Shown here: piece by piece, positions 44,418-52,507 of the stretch | How the letters are laid out: each line of letters opens with the position of its first letter | Numbering within the stretch: the first letter of the stretch is position 1 | Assembly (NCBI GenBank): GCA_016932415.1 | Contig: JAFGCX010000006.1 | Coordinates: 1-64,000 of the forward strand | DNA: 64,000 bases | Origin: Candidatus Krumholzibacteriota bacterium | GTDB lineage: Bacteria > Krumholzibacteriota > Krumholzibacteriia > Krumholzibacteriales > Krumholzibacteriaceae | Direction of reading: 5' to 3' | The notes under the pieces: model-generated | Seen by the model: only the letters and a program-made list of their open reading frames with translations | Database searches by the model: none | What the model was told of the DNA's origin: nothing | Program-made: the position numbers and the translations under genes

Positions 44418-45083
44418 TTAAAATTCACCGCTGAGGTCATCAGCTATCGCCTTACAGATATTGACGACTGCTTCATCAAAAGTGACGCGCGGATCGAACC
44501 CCGCCGTCACCGACCTGTAAGTCTTCGCCCACTCGACTGATTCTCCCTTTACCGTCATCAGTCTGAGATTCGCCACGACCGTTACAGATCCGAGTTTTCG
44601 ATTGCTCGAATTCGTATCGGCTATGTATCCCGAAAAATCGCCGAAGAGCACCTTGTCGAGTCCCCTTTCAGTGGCATCCTTGATAATCTTTTCGTGGTCT
44701 ATATGCCAGGTAAGGTCCTTGAACTTGATCGCGTCATCGGCAAATGTCAGGGTAGGCGATGAGATCACTCCTCCGGACAACCAGGTGTGGATCGAGGTCA
44801 CAGTCACCTTTCTGTCTTTAGTCATCTCGTCGAGAATCCTCACCGTCTCATTCGATTCGAGCGGTACTTTGTCGATGACAGAGACTTTCCTGAACGACCC
44901 GAGAAGCGTATTGGTCAGTTCGGTTCCGGCAGTCGACGATACGGTATGCGCTCCCTCGATATTCTCATAGATGTACAATCCTATCGAGCCCGCCTTCTCT
45001 CCTGCCCTTGACAGGCCCGGAATCATCGCGGTCAGAACGCACACGATCAACACAAGCCGGCATAATCGTTTCAGATCACGCAT
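44418..45083 (-). CDS. CsgG/LpoB-like exported protein
   Basis: This 221-residue exported protein has a signal peptide (cleavage near GLSRAGEK). The rest has the alpha/beta pattern of CsgG/LpoB-like proteins: GSIGLYIYENIEGAH, TELTNTLLGSFRKVSVIDK, then GLDKVLFGDFSGYIAD, GSVTVVANLRLMTVKGESVEWAKTY and FDEAVVNICKAIADDL. Unlike its neighbours it lacks an obvious lipobox Cys, so it is probably periplasmic. The ATG at 45083 follows a run of Gs (AAGGGGGG) that can serve as ribosome site. It is the first gene of the operon; its promoter should lie in the 190-base gap before the ATPase gene. The function is unknown. Confidence 0.75.
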   Translation of the reverse strand: MRDLKRLCRLVLIVCVLTAMIPGLSRAGEKAGSIGLYIYENIEGAHTVSSTAGTELTNTLLGSFRKVSVIDKVPLESNETVRILDEMTKDRKVTVTSIHTWLSGGVISSPTLTFADDAIKFKDLTWHIDHEKIIKDATERGLDKVLFGDFSGYIADTNSSNRKLGSVTVVANLRLMTVKGESVEWAKTYRSVTAGFDPRVTFDEAVVNICKAIADDLSGEF

Positions 45084-45276
45084 TTTGCCCCCCTTGTTAC
45101 AAAATTGAGTTCTGCGGCCTATCTTATCAGCAGACGCAGCCAAGTCAAGGGAATTTCAGTTACAAAGATATTCGATTGTCTTTTTATATTTTTATCTCAT
45201 CCCATCGCTAAAGTTCTCACTGGTTGACTAAATACAACTTATCCGGTAACGTACCCTCAACGAGGAGCGTAATGTC

Positions 45277-48072
45277 ATGGAAAAAGTTGAATATTATCGC
45301 ATGAAAACAAGTGAAGTCTTCACCTCTCTGGGAACGACGGAAAAGGGCCTGGATGGCGGTGAGGCGGATAGCCGGCTCGCTGAATACGGACCGAACGAAC
45401 TCACCGCCGATATCGGCATGCCGAAATGGCTTCTATTCCTTTCCCAGTTCAGGGACCTGCTTGTCATTGTCCTTATCGTTGCGGCGGCGATCTCTTTCGC
45501 AATAGGCAGCTACCGCGACGCCACAGTCATGGTGATCATAGTCCTTATAAATGCCGGGATCGGTTTCGCCCAGGAGTACAAGGTGACAAGAATACTGGAG
45601 AGCCTCAGGAACCTTATAGACTCTCCCGCCAAAGTGATACGCGGCGGCGAGTTCGCTGAACTGCCGCAGGACCGGCTCGTCCCCGGGGATATCATTCAGC
45701 TCGAAGCGGGGGACAAGATACCCGCTGACGTTCGAATATTCGAATCATTCGACATGCGGACCGAGGAATTCGCCCTGACCGGCGAATCGATGCCTGTCGG
45801 CAAGACAACGAAAGCAATCGCGGCCGAATCAGTGATCGGGGACCGTGAGAATATGGCGTTTACGGGAACGACCGTCACATCGGGAAGCGCCAAGGGTATT
45901 GTAGTCAGGACGGGAATGAATACCGAGATGGGAAAGATCGCCGGTATGACGGAAGCTACGGAAGATCTGCCCTCTCCTCTTGAACGCGAGTTTACCGGCC
46001 TGGCTAGGCTCCTTACGATTACAGTCGTTGTCATAAGCTCGATCCTCTTCGGAGTGGCGATGTGGCAGGGATTCAGTTTTCTGACGAGCATGATCTACGC
46101 CCTCGGCATCGCTGTCGCTATGGTTCCACAGGCGCTTCCGGCCCAGGTGACTGTCGCCCTTTCCACGACGAGCAAGCGCCTGGCCGATCTGAACGCTGTT
46201 GTCAAAAACCTTCCGTCGGTCGAGACACTCGGATCGACCAGCGTGATAAGCACCGACAAGACTGGTACGTTGACGAAGAACGAGATGACAGTGACAAAGA
46301 TCTGGTTCGAGGGCAGGCAGTTCAAGATGACCGGCACCGGTTATAAACCGGAAGGCCACATCCAGGATGACTCGGGAAAGGACCTCGATCAATCTGAAGT
46401 CGACGCGATAGAGATAATGATGGACGCGGCAACGATGGCATCGAACGCCGAGATCCACCAGCCTGACGATGACCACCCGGGATGGTACCCGGTGGGCGAT
46501 CCGACAGAAGCGGCCCTCGTTACGATGTCGACGAAACTCGGCACCCGCTCCCCGACAGAGGACGAGGAAAACCCCGAACTCCAGGAATTCCCTTTTGATT
46601 CAGAGCGAAAAAGGATGAACTCGGTGCGCCAGTTCGGGGATAAATTGCAGCTCGCGATGAAAGGCGCGCCGGACAGCATCCTTTTAATCAGCCGCTTCAT
46701 ATATCGCGGAGGAAAAGCCGTACCGATCACAGACGAAGACAGAAAGACGATAATCGCGGTTTACGAACAGTTTTCCAGGGAGGCGCTGCGCGTTCTCGCC
46801 ATAGCCTATCGACCCCTCGACTCCGATGGCCGCGACTACACGATGGAAGAGGCCGAAAAGGATGTTATATTTCTCGGCCTTACAGGGATGATCGATCCTC
46901 CCCGCGATGGTGTCAGGGAAGCATTCACCCTCTGCCATGACGCTGGAATCAGGACTTTCATCATGACTGGCGACCACGCGATAACGGCCCAGGCGATCGG
47001 CGACCAGATAGGCCTGTCCGGTTCAGGCGATAAATCGCCTACGATAACAGGGAGTGAGCTGAAGCAGATCTCCGATGAGCAGCTGGCTGTCCTGATGACC
47101 GAACACAATTCGATCATATTTTCCCGGGTCGATCCGGAAGACAAGCTTAGGATCGTCAGCCTTCTCGAGGATAACGGTGAAGTCGTGGCCGTTACCGGAG
47201 ACGGAGTGAACGACGCTCCGGCGCTCAAGAAAGCCGATATCGGAGTCGCGATGGGAAGGATCGGCACTGATGTGGCAAAGGAGGCGTCGGAACTTGTCCT
47301 GCTTGACGACAGTTTTCCCACCCTTGTCGAAGCTGTCCGCGAAGGGAGGACTATTTACAGGAACCTGAAAAAAACAGTCCTTGCCTCGCTGACGACGAAC
47401 CTTGCCGAACTCTTTGTAGTCCTTCTCGGACTCGCAGCGGTAAGCATGCGGGGCTGGGCGATCCCGATCCTCGCCATCCAGATCCTCGCGATAGACCTTC
47501 TCGCCGAGATAATGCCCCTGACCTTTCTTACCTATGATCCTCCGACCGAGGATATCATGAGAAGGCCTCCACGCAACCAATCGGAACATATAGTAGGAAA
47601 ATGGTCTTTTCTCGAGGTTGTTCTTTTCGGACTGGCGATAGGCGCCCTTTCGTTCGTGAACTACGCGCTCTTCATGTCCAGGAGTGGAACGGTTTTTTCT
47701 GTCGACGCTCCCGGATCGCTCCTCTACCCGACGGCGACGACAATAGCCTACCTGACAATCGCCTTCTGCCAGTTCGTCAATATATTGTCACGCCGTGACG
47801 AATCGAGGTCGATCTTCTCGAAGAATTTCTTCTCCAACAGGATACTCCTCTATTCCATCCTCGGTTCGATCGTCATCACGCTGACTGTCATCTATACGCC
47901 GATCGTCCAGGACTTCCTCCAGTTCAAAGGACCAGGAGTCGTCGACTGGATCTACATCCTTGGAGCCGCGGTCGTTTATCTTGTGATATTCGAGACGATG
48001 AAGATATTCAAAAGGATGCGGCGAAAGGAGATCGCCCGTGACAATGCCGCCGCTGAAAGAAAAGCGGCGTAG
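45277..48072 (+). CDS. P2-type cation-transporting ATPase with altered ion site
   Basis: This 931-residue pump has all P-type motifs: TGES (about 172), phosphorylated D327 in DKTGTLT, KGAPD (about 465), GDGVND near 645, and ten expected membrane spans. The N terminus (TSLGTTEKGLDGGEADSRL, then YGPNEL) and the four C-terminal spans are those of calcium- or sodium/potassium-type P2 pumps. In TM4 the usual P-E-G-L-P reads PQALP (284-288). By eye the TM6 site reads AIDLLAEIMP in place of the calcium-pump W-V-N-L-V-T-D-G-L-P. The ion may therefore not be calcium. It starts with ATG after GAGGAG. A TTGACT 48 bases upstream is a possible weak -35 element. A terminator follows. Confidence 0.92.
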   Translation: MEKVEYYRMKTSEVFTSLGTTEKGLDGGEADSRLAEYGPNELTADIGMPKWLLFLSQFRDLLVIVLIVAAAISFAIGSYRDATVMVIIVLINAGIGFAQEYKVTRILESLRNLIDSPAKVIRGGEFAELPQDRLVPGDIIQLEAGDKIPADVRIFESFDMRTEEFALTGESMPVGKTTKAIAAESVIGDRENMAFTGTTVTSGSAKGIVVRTGMNTEMGKIAGMTEATEDLPSPLEREFTGLARLLTITVVVISSILFGVAMWQGFSFLTSMIYALGIAVAMVPQALPAQVTVALSTTSKRLADLNAVVKNLPSVETLGSTSVISTDKTGTLTKNEMTVTKIWFEGRQFKMTGTGYKPEGHIQDDSGKDLDQSEVDAIEIMMDAATMASNAEIHQPDDDHPGWYPVGDPTEAALVTMSTKLGTRSPTEDEENPELQEFPFDSERKRMNSVRQFGDKLQLAMKGAPDSILLISRFIYRGGKAVPITDEDRKTIIAVYEQFSREALRVLAIAYRPLDSDGRDYTMEEAEKDVIFLGLTGMIDPPRDGVREAFTLCHDAGIRTFIMTGDHAITAQAIGDQIGLSGSGDKSPTITGSELKQISDEQLAVLMTEHNSIIFSRVDPEDKLRIVSLLEDNGEVVAVTGDGVNDAPALKKADIGVAMGRIGTDVAKEASELVLLDDSFPTLVEAVREGRTIYRNLKKTVLASLTTNLAELFVVLLGLAAVSMRGWAIPILAIQILAIDLLAEIMPLTFLTYDPPTEDIMRRPPRNQSEHIVGKWSFLEVVLFGLAIGALSFVNYALFMSRSGTVFSVDAPGSLLYPTATTIAYLTIAFCQFVNILSRRDESRSIFSKNFFSNRILLYSILGSIVITLTVIYTPIVQDFLQFKGPGVVDWIYILGAAVVYLVIFETMKIFKRMRRKEIARDNAAAERKAA

Positions 48073-48097
48073 CCAAGCGCCAGAGCGCTCTTAATAA

Positions 48098-48138
48098 AAT
48101 AACGGGCCGGGAGTCATATCCCGACCCGTTATTTTTTC
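48098..48138 (+). terminator. Terminator between converging genes
   Basis: AATAACGGG-C-CGGGA (48098-48112) pairs with TCCCG-A-CCCGTTATT (48119-48133), with one mismatch and a six-base loop. A T-run follows on the plus strand. It ends the ATPase gene, and with A-rich sequence on the other side it can serve the facing C69 gene too. Confidence 0.85.
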
Positions 48139-48211
48139 TCTCCGCCTTCTTACCTCGAACTGCTCCGGCAATCAAGGTCGGATGATGGCTCAACAATCCA
48201 GCTACTCCGGA

Positions 48212-49840
48212 TCATTCGCCCTTTTCAAGTTCAAGATACCTCAGGTGGTCTCCCGTTTCATCGACGACCTTCCTGTACCACGATTCGGGATACCCCGGAT
48301 GGCTGACATTTCCCAGCTCGTCCTTGAGGTTTCCGTCCATATATTTTACAAGAAGTTCCTCACCGAGTTTGCGCCAGCGCTTTACGGTGCCATCGGCTGC
48401 TGAACATGAATAATCGGTGAGATAATCTATCGCCAGTCCTGGAGACTGCTCGTAGAGGGTGAGAGCAGATTCGTCTATCCTTTTCTGGTCTGCCAGATAC
48501 TTCCCTTCCAGGTCCCTCTGGACGACCTGTATATCGGGGATGATCTCGCTGTAGCGCGAGTAGGCGTAATTCGAGACCCAGTTGAACACCCAGAACGCTG
48601 AATCCCACGAAAAATTGTTAAAATCAGCTGTTCCAACGGCGTACGATCGGGGGATCCTGTTTATTCCGCAATAGATCGGATTATAGACTGTGCTGTAGGT
48701 GTCATCGACTCCGAACCAGATCACTCCGCCAACCGGTCCCGGCATCCAGGATCTGGCCTGTGTTATGAATGAGAATCCCGTCTGCTGGGTCGATGTCGCC
48801 CTTTCGTTGAGATATTCGACATCGTCCACTTTCCAGGTAAGAGGCCTCCACCTGTACGGACACGAGTATGGCCCGCCGCCGACATCTTTCGTCATGTCAA
48901 ATTCTGTCCCTTCAAAATGATCGCGCATGAATTCCATCATATCGTGGACCGATATCTTCCTGTCAGGTTTTATCCAGAGAGGCATAGGTTCGGCTCCGGC
49001 CACTCCCTTGACATAGTCGATCGAAAGGTTCATCGATGGCGCGGCGCGGTTGAACATCGCGTAAACCCGCGCTTCGCAGAATCGCAGCGCGCCGTAATCG
49101 AGAGGCGCGTAGGCGTCGGTGAAGCTGAAATCCTTGTCGGACCCTTCGTAATAACCCATTTCCCGGGCAAAGTCGATCACATCGGGGGCGTAAAGGCAGT
49201 TCTTTTTGTCTTTCAGTGGAAACTGCCTGATCCTCGCCTGGTTGGCATGCGCCGATATATATCCATCAGGGACTTTTCTGGCGACCCAGACCGCTCCACT
49301 GTTACCGGCCACCTTGCCGATAAGGTCCATGAACCAGACCTCTTTGGGATCGCATATCGAAAAAGACTCGCCCGAGCTGGCATAGCCGTATTTCGCGACA
49401 AGGCTCGTCATGACTTCTATAGCCTCACGGGCTGTACTTGCCCGCTGGAGAGCGAGAAACATCAGGCTTCCGTAATCTATTACCGCTGTGCTGTCACGAA
49501 GCTCCGACCTTCCGCCCCATGTCGTCTCCCCTATAGAGACCTGGTGCTCGTTCATGAATCCGACCACCGAATAGGTGTGTTCGACCTGGGGGATCTGTCC
49601 GAGGAATTTCCCGGTATCCCACTCGTATATATTCATCATCGTCCCTGGAATATGATCGCGGGCGGGCCAGTAATATAATTCGCCGTACAGGACATGAGCG
49701 TCGGCGGCGTACGAAATCATTGTTGAGCCGTCTGTAGACGCCCCGGCAGTTATAAGAAAATTAGTACAGGAATATGAAGGGGTGCCTGCCGCCGGCACCA
49801 GAACGATTATGGTGATCAGGAATAAAAAGACCTTCTTCAT
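48212..49840 (-). CDS. Secreted C69-family dipeptidase
   Basis: This 542-residue enzyme belongs to the C69 (PepD-like) N-terminal nucleophile hydrolases. The signal peptide ends directly before Cys25 in SYSCTNFLI, which should become the catalytic N-terminal residue after cleavage. Further marks are ASTDGSTMISY, VVGFMNEHQVSIGETTWGGR, SFSICDPKEVWFMDLIGK, and YISAHANQARIRQF, then YYVWFGVDD-like WFGVDDTYSTVY. These enzymes cleave dipeptides with broad specificity. ATG 49840 is chosen because GGGAGGTAA lies eight bases upstream and the signal peptide follows. It faces the ATPase gene, sharing the terminator. The gene appears monocistronic. Confidence 0.88.
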   Translation of the reverse strand: MKKVFLFLITIIVLVPAAGTPSYSCTNFLITAGASTDGSTMISYAADAHVLYGELYYWPARDHIPGTMMNIYEWDTGKFLGQIPQVEHTYSVVGFMNEHQVSIGETTWGGRSELRDSTAVIDYGSLMFLALQRASTAREAIEVMTSLVAKYGYASSGESFSICDPKEVWFMDLIGKVAGNSGAVWVARKVPDGYISAHANQARIRQFPLKDKKNCLYAPDVIDFAREMGYYEGSDKDFSFTDAYAPLDYGALRFCEARVYAMFNRAAPSMNLSIDYVKGVAGAEPMPLWIKPDRKISVHDMMEFMRDHFEGTEFDMTKDVGGGPYSCPYRWRPLTWKVDDVEYLNERATSTQQTGFSFITQARSWMPGPVGGVIWFGVDDTYSTVYNPIYCGINRIPRSYAVGTADFNNFSWDSAFWVFNWVSNYAYSRYSEIIPDIQVVQRDLEGKYLADQKRIDESALTLYEQSPGLAIDYLTDYSCSAADGTVKRWRKLGEELLVKYMDGNLKDELGNVSHPGYPESWYRKVVDETGDHLRYLELEKGE

Positions 49841-49988
49841 GTTGCCGTTACCTCCCGGGAAGTTGAATATACCGTCACCTCTACTCACTCATACCATACT
49901 ATAATAATCCGTGATCAAAAAAGCGAATCCGCGAAGCTGGAAAATGAAAAGGGCGGACAGCCCAATGAGAATTCCTCTTCAGGGCCGA

Positions 49989-51173
49989 TCAGTGATCGAC
50001 CATCTTTTCAAGACGTTCCAGGGCCGATTCAAGCTCCTTTCTTGTGGTGAGATCGTTCTCTGAATCGATAGCCAGCCTGATATCCCCTGTCGCCGCGGTA
50101 TATTCCTCTTCAGCAAGGGTCTTAGCCGCGAGGGCTCTTACCTCCGGTGACCTGTCTCTAAGCATCCCGACAGCCCATCTTATGCCGTTGCGATACCGTT
50201 TTTCGACGAGACTTCCGAGAGCGTCGATCCTTGCTCGGGGAGATCCGGCGAACAGCTTCCAGAAAAGCTCCATCTCCACTTCATCGTCGTGCATGATCTC
50301 GCGATCATTCAGAGACACCCTGACCACATCGGGAGAATAGGGAATAAGCTCGCGGCGGGCAGCCCACCTTGCCATCCTCGGGACGATCCATCTCATCCCG
50401 GGTGTCGATTCGGGATGTCCGGCGCAGGCAAAGACTCTTCCCTTCCCCGATTCAGCGCAGATGAGAAACGCTTTTCCCGCGGTAATACCTGAAGGCGCGC
50501 CTCCGGTATGATGCACATCGCTTTCGTTTACCGCCAGGGTGGTGAACTTTCCCGCATCGCTTTCGGGCGATACGACGAAAAGGGGACCGTCATGATACTG
50601 GATAAATCCTGACCGGGAACCGCACATCTCTGGAAATACAGAGAGCCCCTCCCCCGTAAACGACACCCTTACCAGGGCGCTTCCGCGCTTGTCATGCTCC
50701 CTGTCGACAGTATCGGCTCCGATCAGCGAAAGAGACGGATATCCTTTTGAATCTGAAAGAAGATATCCCCCCGCGCAGATGCCCACCGCTCCCTTTCCCC
50801 GGCTGATCACAAATTCCCTGATCCGGTCATGCGAGAGCGGGCCTATGCTGTTACTCTGCCTGCTTCCGCTCCCCCCCGGGAATACTATGACATCGATGCC
50901 GTCGAGGATCCCCGAAACGATCTCCTTAGGGTCTACCGTTAAGACCTTTATACCCGGATCGATCCGCAAAGCCTCAACCGTCTCGATCACGCAGAGTTCG
51001 CTTGCGCCCTGCCCGCAATAGACGCCGGCGACAATCGGCCTGTCATCTTCGGAAAACCTGCCTGTATTTTCAGCCCGCGCTCTGTCTTCTCCTGCTACGG
51101 ACTGTGATATCGCCGCCGCAAGAATAAGGAGCATACAAACAGCCAAAAATGACTTTCTCGATCTCATTCTCAT
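49989..51173 (-). CDS. BPL-N (class I amidotransferase-like) protein with HEAT-like repeats
   Basis: This 394-residue exported protein has a signal peptide (cleavage near SQSVAGED). A class I glutamine amidotransferase-like domain of the BPL-N type spans about 45-280: VAGVYCGQGASEL, then VIVFPGGSG and KGAVGICAGGYLL, with a Cys at the nucleophile place. His residues appear in FACAGHPESTPGMRW. The end (about 305-394) is helical with HEAT-like repeats (LFWKLFAGSPRARIDALGSL, DRSPEVRALAAKTLAEEE). BPL-N proteins are found in many secreted proteins without known reaction. It starts ATG 51173 just after the terminator of the upstream gene. Confidence 0.82.
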   Translation of the reverse strand: MRMRSRKSFLAVCMLLILAAAISQSVAGEDRARAENTGRFSEDDRPIVAGVYCGQGASELCVIETVEALRIDPGIKVLTVDPKEIVSGILDGIDVIVFPGGSGSRQSNSIGPLSHDRIREFVISRGKGAVGICAGGYLLSDSKGYPSLSLIGADTVDREHDKRGSALVRVSFTGEGLSVFPEMCGSRSGFIQYHDGPLFVVSPESDAGKFTTLAVNESDVHHTGGAPSGITAGKAFLICAESGKGRVFACAGHPESTPGMRWIVPRMARWAARRELIPYSPDVVRVSLNDREIMHDDEVEMELFWKLFAGSPRARIDALGSLVEKRYRNGIRWAVGMLRDRSPEVRALAAKTLAEEEYTAATGDIRLAIDSENDLTTRKELESALERLEKMVDH

Positions 51174-51222
51174 TCGTCCTTTCGATATGACACCCTACAA
51201 AAGTGCGCTCCTTACGATCCAA

Positions 51223-51257
51223 GAAAAAAAGGGCAGATGCATAATAACATCTGCCCG
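51223..51257 (-). terminator. Rho-independent terminator after the lipoprotein gene
   Basis: A perfect 9-bp stem GGGCAGATG (51231-51239) and CATCTGCCC (51248-51256) is followed on the minus strand by seven Ts (51224-51230). It ends the gene with stop at 51286, and separates it from the BPL-N gene. Confidence 0.92.
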
Positions 51258-51285
51258 CTTTATACTCAACTGTCAGAATCGTCAT

Positions 51286-52353
51286 CTATTTATCGCACCA
51301 CGTAGAATCACCGCCATCGAGATGCCACGGCACCGTTATGATCCTGTCGGAGGCTTCAAAATAAACTCCGCCGTATGTCCATCCGGAAAGGGTCGCGATC
51401 GTGTCTCCGTACGCTATGCCTGTCTTGTATCCCCGGAAATGAAAAACGAGATCGATGTCTCCGTCAAGATCGACATCTTCCTCATGGCGTTTCATCCCGT
51501 ACTTGTTGAAATGTTCTTCACTAGCTCCGAGAGGGCCGAATTTCACTGTCGTATGATTGACCTCGGTGGCGTCAAAACACCCGGTTGAAAGTATCGCGAC
51601 CGGGATCACCCCATTCATCTTTTTGCAATTTACCGGATTTCTGTCGCTGCCAGGCTTGATATCAATTACAACATGGCAACTGTCCTCGACATGACTGGTA
51701 TAGACTCCCCAGAACTCTAGGTACATGCAATCTGAGGAATCGGCCCGCGCGGCAGGGACACCGTAATAGCCGGTTCCGGTATTCATCACCTTGAAAAGAA
51801 GAGTATTGATACCTTCGGCAAAGAGATCTTCGTCGTCGATATCAAATTCCCATATCTCCCTCACACCCGGCTCAGACGGGGAGTAAAGATCGATCTGATC
51901 GATAAAGATGCCGTTCAGGAAGATCTGGGCCGCGTCATCGGCAATGACTGAGAGTATCAGATGGACATCTGTAAATCCTGCGGGGAGCTCGAAATATGTC
52001 AAAAATTCAGCGGTACTGTCTTCACGGGAATGCGTCGTTATCGCAAGGGAGGGAGAATCTGGATCTCCAGCCTTCTCACAGGAACAGCTCACCGAATCGC
52101 TGCCTCCTCCGATAAGAGCGCTGATAAAGGCCTGCCCGCATGCCGCTCTGACTGAGACAAGAGAATCGATCCCGCCGCATACTCCGTTGCCGCTGAATAT
52201 ACTCACCGTATCGATAAGGACGGAACCAGGAAGATCTTCCGTGACCGGTATTTCTACGGTATCGACCAGGCCGGTACCATTCTCACACCCGGCGATCAGT
52301 ATGATCGAGACCGAAATGACGAGATTGATAAATAACACGCCGCGCCTGATCAT
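51286..52353 (-). CDS. Lipoprotein with beta-sandwich and I-D-I-K-P-G-S domain
   Basis: This 355-residue lipoprotein has a signal with lipobox (IAGCENG, Cys about 23). The middle (about 110-225) looks like a carbohydrate-binding-type beta sandwich: FLTYFELPAGFTDVHLILSV, DDAAQIFLNGIFIDQI, GINTLLFKVMNTGTGYYGV. The C-terminal domain opens with VVIDIKPGSDRNPVNCKKMNGVIPVAILS, written in pieces: IDIKPGSD, GVIPVAILST, FDATEVNHTTVKFGPLGA, then EDVDLDGDIDLVFHFRG. This domain is widespread in secreted proteins of environmental bacteria, often as a single late module. Its role is unknown; the D-x-D-x-D run suggests calcium binding. It is monocistronic and ends with a strong terminator. Confidence 0.78.
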   Translation of the reverse strand: MIRRGVLFINLVISVSIILIAGCENGTGLVDTVEIPVTEDLPGSVLIDTVSIFSGNGVCGGIDSLVSVRAACGQAFISALIGGGSDSVSCSCEKAGDPDSPSLAITTHSREDSTAEFLTYFELPAGFTDVHLILSVIADDAAQIFLNGIFIDQIDLYSPSEPGVREIWEFDIDDEDLFAEGINTLLFKVMNTGTGYYGVPAARADSSDCMYLEFWGVYTSHVEDSCHVVIDIKPGSDRNPVNCKKMNGVIPVAILSTGCFDATEVNHTTVKFGPLGASEEHFNKYGMKRHEEDVDLDGDIDLVFHFRGYKTGIAYGDTIATLSGWTYGGVYFEASDRIITVPWHLDGGDSTWCDK

Positions 52354-52507
52354 GAAAATCCTCCGGAACCATCTTTATTCGAATTGTATCCAGGGTCGAT
52401 TCATCTACCATTCTACCATATTATCAGGCTGCGGGTCAATCGGACGATACAGGACAGAGACTGCTTCCCGATCTTATCGATAATATTTGATGCTGCCGGA
52501 AAATGTT

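Noticed and set aside
45224-45252. Sigma-70-like promoter before the ATPase gene (TTGACT, 17 bases, TAACGT)
   Set aside because: The -35 is good but the -10 matches only three of six positions, so it is not listed as a feature.
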